Shown here piece after piece: positions 1 through 8,502 of a stretch of DNA of 64,000 nucleotides (the first letter of the stretch is position 1; each line of letters opens with the position of its first letter). The translations under genes were made by a program, and so were the position numbers. This stretch comes from Constantimarinum furrinae (GTDB lineage Bacteria; Bacteroidota; Bacteroidia; Flavobacteriales; Flavobacteriaceae). The notes beneath the pieces are model-generated. The model saw nothing but the letters and a program-made list of their open reading frames with translations, was not told where the DNA came from and made no database searches. The stretch is taken from assembly GCF_014295415.1 (NCBI RefSeq), contig NZ_CP052909.1, positions 62,001-126,000 on the forward strand, read 5' to 3'.

Positions 1-850
1 CAATTTCCTCGCGATCTGTTGCTCTCAAGAAACGCTCCATAGAATCGTCGTATCCAAACGTTGAAGTTGTCGCACCAATTTCGGCTCCCATATTACAGAT
101 AGTTCCTTTTCCTGTACATGACAAATTCTTGGCACCGGGTCCGAAATATTCAACTATTGCCCCTGTTCCGCCTTTTACCGTTAGAATTCCGGCCACTTTT
201 AAAATAACATCTTTAGAAGCCGTCCAACCGCTAAGCTCTCCGGTTAATTTAACTCCAATGAGTTTCGGGAATTTAAGTTCCCACGCCATTCCTGCCATTA
301 CATCAACGGCATCTGCCCCTCCTACACCAATAGCTACCATTCCTAATCCGCCGGCATTTACCGTATGTGAATCGGTACCAATCATCATTCCGCCCGGAAA
401 AGCATAATTTTCGAGTACTACCTGATGAATTATTCCCGCTCCGGGTTTCCAGAAGCCAATTCCGTATTTATTTGAAACCGACTCTAGAAAATTAAACACT
501 TCATTACTGGTTTCATTTGCCCGCTTTAAGTCGGCGGCTGCTCCTTGTTTTGCTTGAATCAAGTGATCACAATGCGTGGTAGTTGGCACGGCAACCTTTG
601 CTTTACCGGCCTGCATAAACTGTAATAGCGCCATTTGAGCCGTAGCATCCTGTAACGCAATTCTGTCGGGAGCAAATTCAACATAGTCCTTTCCTCTTGT
701 GTATGCTTCGGTAGGTGTTCCATCCCAAAGATGACTGTATAATATTTTTTCTGCAAGAGTTAAAGGCTTCCCCACGATCTCCCGTGCTTTATCTACACGT
801 TCGGCCATTTGAGAATACACTTGCTTGATCATGTTAATGTCGAATGCCAT
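1..850 (-). CDS. Aconitate hydratase, N-terminal part (gene runs off the left edge)
   Basis: Translating the reverse strand from the ATG at 850 gives 283 residues that read as the start of a TCA-cycle aconitase, which interconverts citrate and isocitrate through a 4Fe-4S cluster. Visible family landmarks are an N-terminal [19 protein letters not shown] segment, a [11 protein letters not shown]-like stretch, [27 protein letters not shown] and [18 protein letters not shown]. The style resembles the mitochondrial-type enzyme rather than E. coli AcnB (inference from memory). The cluster-binding cysteines and the swivel domain lie outside the window, so integrity cannot be judged. The gene stands alone at this end. 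Confidence 0.93.
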   Translation of the reverse strand, partial: MAFDINMIKQVYSQMAERVDKAREIVGKPLTLAEKILYSHLWDGTPTEAYTRGKDYVEFAPDRIALQDATAQMALLQFMQAGKAKVAVPTTTHCDHLIQAKQGAAADLKRANETSNEVFNFLESVSNKYGIGFWKPGAGIIHQVVLENYAFPGGMMIGTDSHTVNAGGLGMVAIGVGGADAVDVMAGMAWELKFPKLIGVKLTGELSGWTASKDVILKVAGILTVKGGTGAIVEYFGPGAKNLSCTGKGTICNMGAEIGATTSTFGYDDSMERFLRATDREEI

Positions 851-879
851 AGTTTTATTTTTTGTGTTAGAAAGGATTG

Positions 880-887
880 CAAAACTA
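880..887 (-). promoter_or_regulatory. Candidate -7 box for the aconitase gene
   Basis: The reverse strand reads TAGTTTTG, an exact match to the Bacteroidota -7 consensus TAnnTTTG, 30 bases upstream of the aconitase ATG. A good TTG box at the usual 19-20 base distance is not visible; the nearest lies about 28 bases away, so the call is weak. Confidence 0.35.
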
Positions 888-1014
888 CAAAAATTTATAA
901 TAATTTAAAAATACTCAACAAAATAAGCCTGTTTATGATTATTTTTTATTAAATATTAAATTTTATTGCGAATATTTATCAATCAGTCAATATCTGATAG
1001 AGATAATTACGAAA

Positions 1015-2160
1015 TTAATAATTCATTTTTTTGCTTCTTCGGAAAAATGGTCTGTCACGGATATCCATCATCGGCTTCTCATAAATCCTAAACAATATAT
1101 AGGATAATAATATAGTAATTACAATATAGGCCACAGAATAAATCAATCTTTGGGTAAACTCAAATTCTTCAATAGGTGCTATATGCCGCATTAATTGCAG
1201 GACGATCGAATAATGCAATAAATACATAGAATACGAAATGAGACTTATATAGGTAATAGGGATCGCAATTGTTTTTGAAGCCTCCTTAATCCCGGCCAAC
1301 CACGGTAGCAGAAAAGCAATACTTATAGAAACCAATGGAAGATACAATACGTTCCAAAAGAATGGATAAGTTTCTATTCTCACATTAAACAAGGGTACGA
1401 TGGCATGTAACACCAAAAATAAAACAATTCCCAATCTTAAGAATATCATTTTATTTTTCACCCAGATCTCAGTATAAACCAAAGAAATATAGGCGGCTAG
1501 TATTCCATAAGCTATGGCATCGATCCTATACAATGTTACGGCTTTTAAATGGCGGTTCCACATGGTCATACTAAGATTGCTTGTCCATTCATTATAGATG
1601 AGCTTGGTTCCGAAGAAAAACAAAATAATAAACAGGGTGACCCAAAGAAACAGTTTTCGTCTGGAAACCTTCAGAGGCAGTAAAAACAGTAAATACAATA
1701 AGAACGGCGTGAGTATATAGGCAAATTCCTCAATGGGTAAACTCCAAGATTCAGTAAAAAACACCGGCATTTTGTAGCTTGCATTCTGAAGAAAGAAAAA
1801 ATATCTTCCTATAGTTTCGGGCAGCTCCCTCCCTATCCATAAGACAATCAATATGTTTATAACGAGTACCAAATAGTAGTTTGGCAATGTTCTAAACCAT
1901 CGTCTCACTAAAAAATATCGGAATTCCGATAGCAAGAAGTCCTTATCGGTATAGATTCTGAATAAAATTCGTCCGATTAAAAAACCACTAAGTACAAAGA
2001 AAATTTCCACCCCCATCACACCCATTAACTCAATGATGCTTACCAAGGGCCCTTCAGCATCGGGAAAATTCCATAGAGCGTGCGAAAAAACCACACAAAG
2101 TATGGCAACGGTGCGCATTAGGTCCAGCCCAAAGATTCGGTTGTTTAAGTCTATCTTCAA
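1015..2160 (-). CDS. Acyltransferase 3 family membrane protein
   Basis: A 381-residue multi-pass membrane protein of the acyltransferase-3 (OafA/YrhL) family, which transfers acetyl or other acyl groups to surface sugars or lipids. Near the N-terminus it has GLDLMRTVAILCVVFSHALW, containing the family's invariant histidine after the first helix, followed by an EIFFVLSGFLIG segment and about ten hydrophobic helices. The start is TTG at 2160; the in-frame stop just upstream and the need for the LDLMR segment favour it over the internal ATG at codon 15. The substrate cannot be told from sequence. It is separate from the MoxR operon by about 65 bases and may be its own unit. Confidence 0.85.
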   Translation of the reverse strand: MKIDLNNRIFGLDLMRTVAILCVVFSHALWNFPDAEGPLVSIIELMGVMGVEIFFVLSGFLIGRILFRIYTDKDFLLSEFRYFLVRRWFRTLPNYYLVLVINILIVLWIGRELPETIGRYFFFLQNASYKMPVFFTESWSLPIEEFAYILTPFLLYLLFLLPLKVSRRKLFLWVTLFIILFFFGTKLIYNEWTSNLSMTMWNRHLKAVTLYRIDAIAYGILAAYISLVYTEIWVKNKMIFLRLGIVLFLVLHAIVPLFNVRIETYPFFWNVLYLPLVSISIAFLLPWLAGIKEASKTIAIPITYISLISYSMYLLHYSIVLQLMRHIAPIEEFEFTQRLIYSVAYIVITILLSYILFRIYEKPMMDIRDRPFFRRSKKMNY

Positions 2161-2226
2161 ATCATTTAAATCGCGAAGATGAAGTTACTAAATCTGAAGG
2201 GAACCTTGTAAATTAAATCTGATGAA

Positions 2227-2433
2227 TCAAGTTTTTTTGAAATATTGCAGAATAAATATCACAATTAGAATGGCACATGCAATTAATGCGATAAATGTTC
2301 CAATAGCCAACAAATTTGGTGCGTTAACAGGACCAAGAGCCCAATGGAGTATTTTGAAAGTGGTTCCCGATAACATGAACATAAAGCCAATGAGAAAGAG
2401 TATAATGGGAATTAAGAAAGGTCGAAGTTTCAC
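2227..2433 (-). CDS. Small GldL-like two-helix membrane protein
   Basis: A 68-residue protein with two hydrophobic helices (about 6-26 and 41-63) joined by FKILHWALGPVN. The FKIxHWxG... loop followed by LLxIG and a second helix resembles the N-terminal membrane part of the T9SS/gliding motor protein GldL, but the long cytoplasmic GldL tail is absent. The start is GTG (2431-2433), overlapping the TAG stop of the upstream MoxR gene by one base, so translation is probably coupled. Function is unknown; the resemblance is short and could reflect a general Bacteroidota small-membrane-protein family. Confidence 0.7.
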   Translation of the reverse strand: MKLRPFLIPIILFLIGFMFMLSGTTFKILHWALGPVNAPNLLAIGTFIALIACAILIVIFILQYFKKT

Positions 2434-3386
2434 TAATAGAGGCTTGTAATTATTTCCTCAATACTGAGTCCTTCAGCTTCCGCCTTATAATTTTTAATGA
2501 GACGATGACGGAGGATTCCTATTGCAACTTTTTGAACGTCGGCAATATCGGGTGAGAACTTACCGTGAAGTGCTGCATGTGCCTTCGCTCCTAAAATTAA
2601 ATTTTGTGAAGCTCTGGGCCCGGCACCCCAGTCTACATAATTACGAATAATTTCGGGGGCTGCCTGACTCTTGGGACGGGTTTTTCCAACCAAAGTTACG
2701 GCATATTCAACGACGTTATCTGCTACCGGTATCTTTCGGATGAGTTTTTGATAGCTAATGATCTCTTCCGAAGTAAACAACGGATCTACTGCAGCCACCT
2801 CACCGGTAGTGGTGGTCTTCACGACTTCAACTTCTTCTGAAAAAGAAGGATAATCCAGGTTAATAGCGAACATAAATCGGTCTAACTGTGCTTCAGGCAA
2901 CGGATAGGTACCCTCTTGTTCTATGGGGTTTTGAGTAGCCAATACAAAATACGGAAGGTCGAGTTTGTAGTGATTTCCCGCTATGGTTACTGCACGCTCC
3001 TGCATGGCTTCTAAAAGGGCTGCCTGTGTTTTTGGAGGGGTACGATTAATCTCATCGGCTAGGATGATGTTCGCAAAAATTGGTCCTTTTATGAATTTGA
3101 ATTCTCTGTTCTGATCCAGTATCTCCGATCCTAAAATATCACTAGGCATAAGATCTGGCGTAAATTGTATTCTTTTAAATTTGAGTCCGAGCGCTTCAGC
3201 CACCGTATTTACCAATAACGTTTTGGCTAGTCCGGGAACTCCAATTAGCAGTGCGTGTCCGCCAGAAAAAATAGAAAGCAAAACCTGCTCAACAACATCA
3301 TCCTGTCCTACAATTACCTTCTTTATTTCCTGTCTAAGGGTGTTATATTTTAAAACGAGTTGTTCTACTGCTGCAACGTCTGACAT
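2433..3386 (-). CDS. MoxR-family AAA+ ATPase
   Basis: A 317-residue AAA+ ATPase of the MoxR group, usually a chaperone for assembly or metal loading of partner proteins. It has Walker A GVPGLAKT (about residue 52-59), Walker B and the following helix as ILADEINRTPPKTQAALLEAMQE, sensor-1 VLATQNPIEQEGTYPLPEAQLDRF, and the C-terminal lid domain. Length is normal. It follows three SurA-like genes and precedes the GldL-like gene with a one-base overlap. The usual DUF58/VWA partners of MoxR are not next to it here, so its client may be an envelope protein folded by the same operon (inference). Confidence 0.93.
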   Translation of the reverse strand: MSDVAAVEQLVLKYNTLRQEIKKVIVGQDDVVEQVLLSIFSGGHALLIGVPGLAKTLLVNTVAEALGLKFKRIQFTPDLMPSDILGSEILDQNREFKFIKGPIFANIILADEINRTPPKTQAALLEAMQERAVTIAGNHYKLDLPYFVLATQNPIEQEGTYPLPEAQLDRFMFAINLDYPSFSEEVEVVKTTTTGEVAAVDPLFTSEEIISYQKLIRKIPVADNVVEYAVTLVGKTRPKSQAAPEIIRNYVDWGAGPRASQNLILGAKAHAALHGKFSPDIADVQKVAIGILRHRLIKNYKAEAEGLSIEEIITSLY

Positions 3387-3396
3387 AGTGATGTTG

Positions 3397-4866
3397 TTAT
3401 TGTTTTACCCAATTACTAGAGAATTCACAATCCTTGTAATCTTCATTAACGTGAACGTATGTCTCCTTTATCTTTTTATCCTGCCATTTTTCGATAGCCC
3501 TAATCTTTTTCTCCTTTAGGGCAAGCTCCTGTATCTTTTCATAATCCTTTACATAGTCTGCAGGATGCTCATCATATCTATTTACCACAGTCAGAATCTT
3601 AAAAACACTTTTTCCTGTATAATCCCTGTCGGTGTAAACCTTCGAAACTTCACCTTTTTTGAGGTTATAGACCTGCGCACCGAGTGTAGGATCCATCTTT
3701 GTAAGATCGAATTTAGTATCTCCGGTCACCGGATTTACCAATTTACCCCCATTGTTTCTGGTTTCTTTTTCATCGGAATATGTTTTAGCCGCATCTTCAA
3801 AGGAAATATTCCCATCCACAATCTGCTGACGAATGGTCTCAACTTTACTTTTGGCTTCATCGATAGTACTTTGAGAAACCTGGGGGAACAAAATAATATG
3901 TCTTACATCAACTTCTTGTCCACGAATCTTATCTACATAGAGTATATGCCAGCCAAACGAAGTTTCAAAGGGTTCGCTTACCTCACCCTCCAATAACGAA
4001 AAGGCCATGTCCTTAAATTCCTTAGCGTAGGGAGAATTTCTTTTAATACCAGGGATGAGACCTCCTTTACTGGCACTTCCATCCTTAGAATAGAGTACGG
4101 CACGGGTTGCAAAGCTTGCTCCTCCTTCAACCACTTCGGCCCTGATCTCATTAAGCCTGTCGATTACTTCCTGTTCTGCTTTCTTTGTCACCTGTGGTTC
4201 GATCACAATTTGTGATACTTCAACTTCGGCACCAAAAATTGGGCGTTCATCTTCGGGTATCTTATAAAAGAACTCACGAACCTCTTCCGGAGTAATTTCT
4301 ACCTCTTCGGTAATTTTTTGTTGCATTTCGGTAGCCAACGCCAAGGTTTTATTTACTTCAAATAGCTGCTGTCTCAATTCGGAAATACTCTCCTTGCGGT
4401 AGTATTCGGCAACTTTTTCTTCACTACCCAATTCACTTACCATATACTGAATTTGCTGATCAATACGTCCATTGATCTCTGCATCGGGAACGAGTAAACT
4501 GTCTAGTTTTGCGTGATGCGCATAGAGTTTATCCTCCATTAATTTTCCGAGCATCTGGCAACGGGAAATTTCATCGATCGCAACTCCCTGTTCTTTTAAC
4601 TCAATATAACTTAGATCGATATCAAACTCAACAATGACATATTCACCGATCACAGAAGCTACCCCTTCGGCCTTAAATCTTTTAAATGGCTTAATCGTAT
4701 CCTTAGCTACCGATGTATCAACAGAAAAAGATGAATTATTTTCTTTTGCAACACCAGCACTATCTACCGTAACCACATTTTGAGCAGTTATAGAATGTAT
4801 TGAGAGGAAAAAGATCAGAAAACTATTGAGGAGTGTAAATTTCAAACTTTTTATTTTTAATTGCAT
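3397..4866 (-). CDS. SurA-like periplasmic peptidyl-prolyl isomerase with two parvulin domains
   Basis: A 489-residue exported protein. The signal peptide ends near IHSITAQ. An N-terminal SurA-type helical region (about 75-190) is followed by two parvulin domains, one around VSQIVIEPQ...PFETSFGWHILYV and one starting at VDVRHIILFPQ with SDEKETRNNGGKL. Such proteins escort outer-membrane proteins through the periplasm. The start was taken at the ATG at 4866; a TTG at 4887 only adds seven residues ahead of the signal peptide. The 5' end overlaps the upstream lipoprotein gene by 44 bases. It belongs to the operon starting near 7638. Confidence 0.88.
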   Translation of the reverse strand: MQLKIKSLKFTLLNSFLIFFLSIHSITAQNVVTVDSAGVAKENNSSFSVDTSVAKDTIKPFKRFKAEGVASVIGEYVIVEFDIDLSYIELKEQGVAIDEISRCQMLGKLMEDKLYAHHAKLDSLLVPDAEINGRIDQQIQYMVSELGSEEKVAEYYRKESISELRQQLFEVNKTLALATEMQQKITEEVEITPEEVREFFYKIPEDERPIFGAEVEVSQIVIEPQVTKKAEQEVIDRLNEIRAEVVEGGASFATRAVLYSKDGSASKGGLIPGIKRNSPYAKEFKDMAFSLLEGEVSEPFETSFGWHILYVDKIRGQEVDVRHIILFPQVSQSTIDEAKSKVETIRQQIVDGNISFEDAAKTYSDEKETRNNGGKLVNPVTGDTKFDLTKMDPTLGAQVYNLKKGEVSKVYTDRDYTGKSVFKILTVVNRYDEHPADYVKDYEKIQELALKEKKIRAIEKWQDKKIKETYVHVNEDYKDCEFSSNWVKQ

Positions 4867-5677
4867 CTTTTGTAATATCTGTTTCAAGTTTCTTTATAAG
4901 TTCCAGCTTTCTTTTATTGAGAATGATTTGCTCGATGGTAGGTTTCACAAACGAAAGCGGCGCAATATCATTGGGCTTTATAATATCTTCAATTTTCACC
5001 AAATATACTCCTAATGAGTCTTGTATCTGTGCAAAATTTGATTTTTTTAACACTTTATCTTCTTCTACGGCCAGAGCAGGCAGGGCCTCAAAAACAGTCT
5101 CCTTTTTAACCCAAATGGAATCGTTTAAGTTGAGCGCTTTAAACTGAATGCTTGTGGCAAGTAAATCCTGTTTATCCTCTTCATTAAATCGATTCAGTTT
5201 TTCTCGCGTAGCTGACAGATCAGAATAATTCTCCGGAAGATGAATATAACGCAACTTTAAAAGCTCATTGTTAAGTTTAAAATTATCTTTATACAATTCG
5301 TAATAATTCTGAAGTTCATCCTCTGAAACCGTTGTATCCAGTTGTTTTAGCACGATCGCATTTTTATAAGCTTCAGTATACAAGTCATTTTTGTATTCAC
5401 TTACCAACTTATCATAGGAATCCAGCTTTTGCTGTGAGAGATTGATCTTTGCCTGATCAATAAGCAACTGTTGAGTTGCCCAACGATTAATAAAATTGTT
5501 TACAATAAGGATACTGTCTTCCGCGGAAGTATTTTGAGATATTAAATCCCGAATGTCCTTTTCATACAAATAACTATCATTTACCCGGGCAACAGGCACC
5601 TGCTCGGCTTCCTGCTTAAAATAATCGCACGAGACCAAAAATAACAACCCGAATATGGTGAGAAATAGCTTTGTCAT
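4823..5677 (-). CDS. SurA-like lipoprotein lacking a clear parvulin core
   Basis: A 284-residue lipoprotein (lipobox LFLVSC, Cys17). The N-terminal part ARVNDSYLYEKDIRDLI is typical of the SurA/PpiC chaperone fold. The middle region ELLKLRYIHLPENYSDL begins like a parvulin domain, but the FGWHI and GG-rich motifs of an active isomerase are not visible. It may act as a membrane-tethered holdase rather than an isomerase (inference). The ATG overlaps the stop of the preceding parvulin gene by one base (TAATG), and its own 3' end overlaps the next parvulin gene, so all three are likely made together. Confidence 0.8.
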   Translation of the reverse strand: MTKLFLTIFGLLFLVSCDYFKQEAEQVPVARVNDSYLYEKDIRDLISQNTSAEDSILIVNNFINRWATQQLLIDQAKINLSQQKLDSYDKLVSEYKNDLYTEAYKNAIVLKQLDTTVSEDELQNYYELYKDNFKLNNELLKLRYIHLPENYSDLSATREKLNRFNEEDKQDLLATSIQFKALNLNDSIWVKKETVFEALPALAVEEDKVLKKSNFAQIQDSLGVYLVKIEDIIKPNDIAPLSFVKPTIEQIILNKRKLELIKKLETDITKDAIKNKKFEIYTPQ

Positions 5678-7638
5678 TAAGATTCCAATTCCTTTTTTAT
5701 TTTTTTAAGAGTTTTAGTATTGACCTCAACATTATATTTTTTACGAAGTGATTCGATCCATTGTTCTTCGAGAAATCTCTGATAATCACTCATTACTTTT
5801 CCTTTCACTTCATCAAGTGTTTTAGGACCGGCAGCTTTGATCTCACTAACCTTTATTACCACAAAGGACCCGTTGGACTCATAAATTGGTGAGACCCCTT
5901 TAACCGCAGTAAAATCTGAAGGCAATAATCGATCTCCTTCTTCGAACGTACCTTTTGTTCCAATGATCTTTACTTCGTCATCGGTATTCATCGACGCTTT
6001 AATTTCTTCCATGGTTTTACCGGCTTCAAGCATTTCTTGTACCGTTTTCGCCAATTGCCGATCCACCACCGAAATGATCTCTGCATTTACCCTTTGTTTC
6101 CAGAGATATGAGGACTCATTCTGTTTAAAATAGTTTTCTAAACCTGTAGTATCTTCTTTTGCCAAATTCCACACCTTGTCCTCCATTAACTCGAAAATAA
6201 GAAGACCATAACGATACTCACTAATGATTGCGGCGTACTCTTCATTTTCTTCTTCAAGCTTCTTCCTGAAATATTTTTTCAATTCTTCCGTCTCAAAATC
6301 ATTATACAGTTCACTGATCATCATTGATTTCAATCGGGTATTTCGCATTCGCCCCTGTTCTCTTTCAATGTATGCGGCGAACTCGCTAAACATCACGTCA
6401 TGGTCGCCAATAGTGAAGATCACTTTATCGGCCTTGGTTGGGAATGAGGCAGGCTTCCATTTTTTCGTTAATATTGAATCGGTGACATAATCATTAAAAA
6501 ATCCTGAAAACGGAGCACCGTTCTCAAAACCATACCTGGCTTTAATTTTTTCATTAATCGCATTGGTTACGATCTTTGTGCGGTTCTCATCCTGCACACG
6601 CTTTTCCAGTTTTTCCCGCTCATCTTCAATCGATGGTATAGGGTGTATTTCGTCTAACCTAATAATATGCCATCCGAACTTAGATTGGATAGGTTCGGAT
6701 ATTTCACCGACCCTTTTCAGTTTAAACGCCGCATCTTCAAATTTTTTGGCGCTTACACCACCACGTCCAAATTTGCGTAACTTTCCATTATTTTTAACCG
6801 ATCCTTTATCTTCCGAATATTGTTTTACCAAACTTTCAAACGACTCTCCCTGTTGCAGCATCGTGTAAATTTCATCTATACGCTGCTTAGGGTCGAAAGT
6901 ACGACTGGCATCTTCCTTATCTGCGATCATTATATGGGAGACCGAAATATCCTCTCCTTTTTTATATCGGTCTAAAACCTTTATGATGTGATAACCAAAC
7001 TGGGTTCTTACGATTTCTGAGATCTCTCCCACTTTGGTATTGTACGCCATGCTTTCAAAGGGATAAACCATTTGAAAGGCAGAAAATTTCCCTAAATAAC
7101 CACCGGTGTTCTTTCCGCTGTTTTCTTCGGAATACGTATTAGCGAGCTCGGTAAAATCTTCTCCAGCAATGGCCTTTTCCCGAACCATTTTAATTTTATT
7201 GTAAGCCACTAAGGTATCCTGTGGCAGGTCATCATACTTGGAAAAAACCAAAATATGAGCTGCTTCTATTACTTCAAGACTTCTTTCATAAGCCTCCTTA
7301 ACTAATTCGTCGGTCACTCTCGATTCGAAAAGGTAGTTTCGGGAAAGTTGTTCTTGATACTTGGAAAATTCACTTTTATAGGTTCGATTTTTATCAAGCT
7401 CTTCGGCATAGGCCTCGGCAATTTTAAGCTGATAATCTATAAAGAGGTCTAAATATCCGTCTACGCTTTTTTGAGATTCGTCCTGAACCAATTCAAGATT
7501 CTTTTTATATACTCTTTTAAAATCGGACGCATAGATCTCTTTACCGTCTATGGTTAAAAGCACATCTTTGTTTTTCTGAGCCTGAGTATTTACAATGTTT
7601 CCAAGAAAAACAATAAGCAACAGAATAATTTTATTCAT
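5677..7638 (-). CDS. Large SurA-like peptidyl-prolyl isomerase
   Basis: A 653-residue exported chaperone/isomerase. After the signal peptide (ending near NIVNTQAQ) comes a short SurA-like helical region, then two well-kept parvulin domains: EAAHILVFSKYDD to QFGYHIIKVLD, and VSHIMIADKED to SKFGWHIIRLDE. A long helical segment and a third, poorly kept parvulin-like region end the protein. The ATG at 7638 was chosen because a start further upstream (7686) would lie above the predicted promoter at 7675-7704. First gene of the operon that continues into the lipoprotein, second parvulin, MoxR and GldL-like genes. Confidence 0.9.
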   Translation of the reverse strand: MNKIILLLIVFLGNIVNTQAQKNKDVLLTIDGKEIYASDFKRVYKKNLELVQDESQKSVDGYLDLFIDYQLKIAEAYAEELDKNRTYKSEFSKYQEQLSRNYLFESRVTDELVKEAYERSLEVIEAAHILVFSKYDDLPQDTLVAYNKIKMVREKAIAGEDFTELANTYSEENSGKNTGGYLGKFSAFQMVYPFESMAYNTKVGEISEIVRTQFGYHIIKVLDRYKKGEDISVSHIMIADKEDASRTFDPKQRIDEIYTMLQQGESFESLVKQYSEDKGSVKNNGKLRKFGRGGVSAKKFEDAAFKLKRVGEISEPIQSKFGWHIIRLDEIHPIPSIEDEREKLEKRVQDENRTKIVTNAINEKIKARYGFENGAPFSGFFNDYVTDSILTKKWKPASFPTKADKVIFTIGDHDVMFSEFAAYIEREQGRMRNTRLKSMMISELYNDFETEELKKYFRKKLEEENEEYAAIISEYRYGLLIFELMEDKVWNLAKEDTTGLENYFKQNESSYLWKQRVNAEIISVVDRQLAKTVQEMLEAGKTMEEIKASMNTDDEVKIIGTKGTFEEGDRLLPSDFTAVKGVSPIYESNGSFVVIKVSEIKAAGPKTLDEVKGKVMSDYQRFLEEQWIESLRKKYNVEVNTKTLKKIKKELES

Positions 7639-7674
7639 TTCAATCAGATTAGATAATTTAGTATTGAAGTGTGG

Positions 7675-7704
7675 CAAAAATAACAAAAAGCAATGGTTTC
7701 ACAA
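7675..7704 (-). promoter_or_regulatory. Promoter of the SurA-like/MoxR operon
   Basis: On the reverse strand TTG (7704-7702) is followed after 19 bases by TATTTTTG (7682-7675), matching the Bacteroidota TTG-N19-TAnnTTTG pattern. Transcription would begin some 30 bases upstream of the ATG at 7638. Confidence 0.6.
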
Positions 7705-7806
7705 GTTAGATACTGAAACGTTTTTGCGCCAATAATAGTGTGGTAGAGCCGCATAAATTGAAGCAAAAAATATGTAACTTGCTTCTTTAATAAAACTCGT
7801 TATATC

Positions 7807-8265
7807 ATGAAATATACTACCGAGATAATTATTGATCTGCCTCGGGAAGAGGTAATCACAAAATTGGACAATGCCGAAAATATGAAACACTGGCAAAAGG
7901 GTCTAGTAAACTACGAATTTTTAGATGGTACTCCGGGTCAGGAAGGCGCTAAAATGAAACTTGAATACCAAATGGGGAAAAGGAATGTGGAACTGATAGA
8001 AACCATTATTAAGCGAAATTTACCCGCCGAATTTCACGCAACTTATGACACCAAAGGGGTGCATAACATTCAGCTGAACTATTTTCACGATATTGATGGA
8101 AAAAGCACCAAATGGGTAAGTGAAAGCGAATTTCAATTTGACAGTCTGGGAATGAAAATGATGGGATGGCTAATGCCGGGAGCCTTTAAGAAACAGTCCA
8201 TGAAATACGCAATAGATTTTAAAAATTTTGCTGAAAAAGGAACTTCAGTCGCTATTGATCAATGA
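7807..8265 (+). CDS. SRPBCC-family protein
   Basis: A 152-residue soluble protein with the START/SRPBCC (helix-grip) layout: an initial strand MKYTTEIIIDLP, the short helix REEVITKLDNAENMKHWQKG, then alternating strands ending in a long C-terminal helix. Family members bind hydrophobic ligands in a deep pocket; the ligand here is unknown. It is followed by, and overlaps by four bases (ATGA), a small His-rich gene, so the two are probably coexpressed. Confidence 0.75.
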   Translation: MKYTTEIIIDLPREEVITKLDNAENMKHWQKGLVNYEFLDGTPGQEGAKMKLEYQMGKRNVELIETIIKRNLPAEFHATYDTKGVHNIQLNYFHDIDGKSTKWVSESEFQFDSLGMKMMGWLMPGAFKKQSMKYAIDFKNFAEKGTSVAIDQ

Positions 8266-8501
8266 GTGACCGGGTAAAACTAATATGGGACTTTAGAGGA
8301 CCAAATGCAGGGCCTATTGCTTCGCATCATTGTATTCATCTCAATGAATTTGCCGTTTCAGAAAACATTCAAGATTCAATTATTGATGTAGAAGTTGTGC
8401 ACGACACACATCACATTGCTTATATGGTAGTAAACGAAGATCTGGTAACCGATCTCAGGAGGCGTTTAAAACCCAACAGAGGACAGCATTATAAAGAATG
8501 A
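8262..8501 (+). CDS. Small histidine-rich conserved-looking hypothetical protein
   Basis: A 79-residue protein whose function I do not recognise. It has no signal peptide or membrane helix. Two histidine-rich spots, ASHHCIHLNEF and VVHDTHHIAYM, are separated by about 25 residues, which could form a metal site (inference). The predicted pattern is strand-rich with a short C-terminal helix. The start overlaps the SRPBCC stop as ATGA. It ends one base before the convergent PD40 gene. Confidence 0.7.
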   Translation: MSDRVKLIWDFRGPNAGPIASHHCIHLNEFAVSENIQDSIIDVEVVHDTHHIAYMVVNEDLVTDLRRRLKPNRGQHYKE

Positions 8502-8502
8502 A

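Noticed and set aside
129-756. Open frames in other frames over the aconitase gene
   Set aside because: They are shadows of a clear aconitase reading frame on the reverse strand.
4867-4887. TTG start at 4887 for the second parvulin gene
   Set aside because: The ATG at 4866 gives a normal signal peptide; the extra residues add nothing.
7639-7686. Upstream start for the large SurA-like gene
   Set aside because: It would lie above the predicted promoter at 7675-7704 and add a non-signal segment before a good signal peptide.
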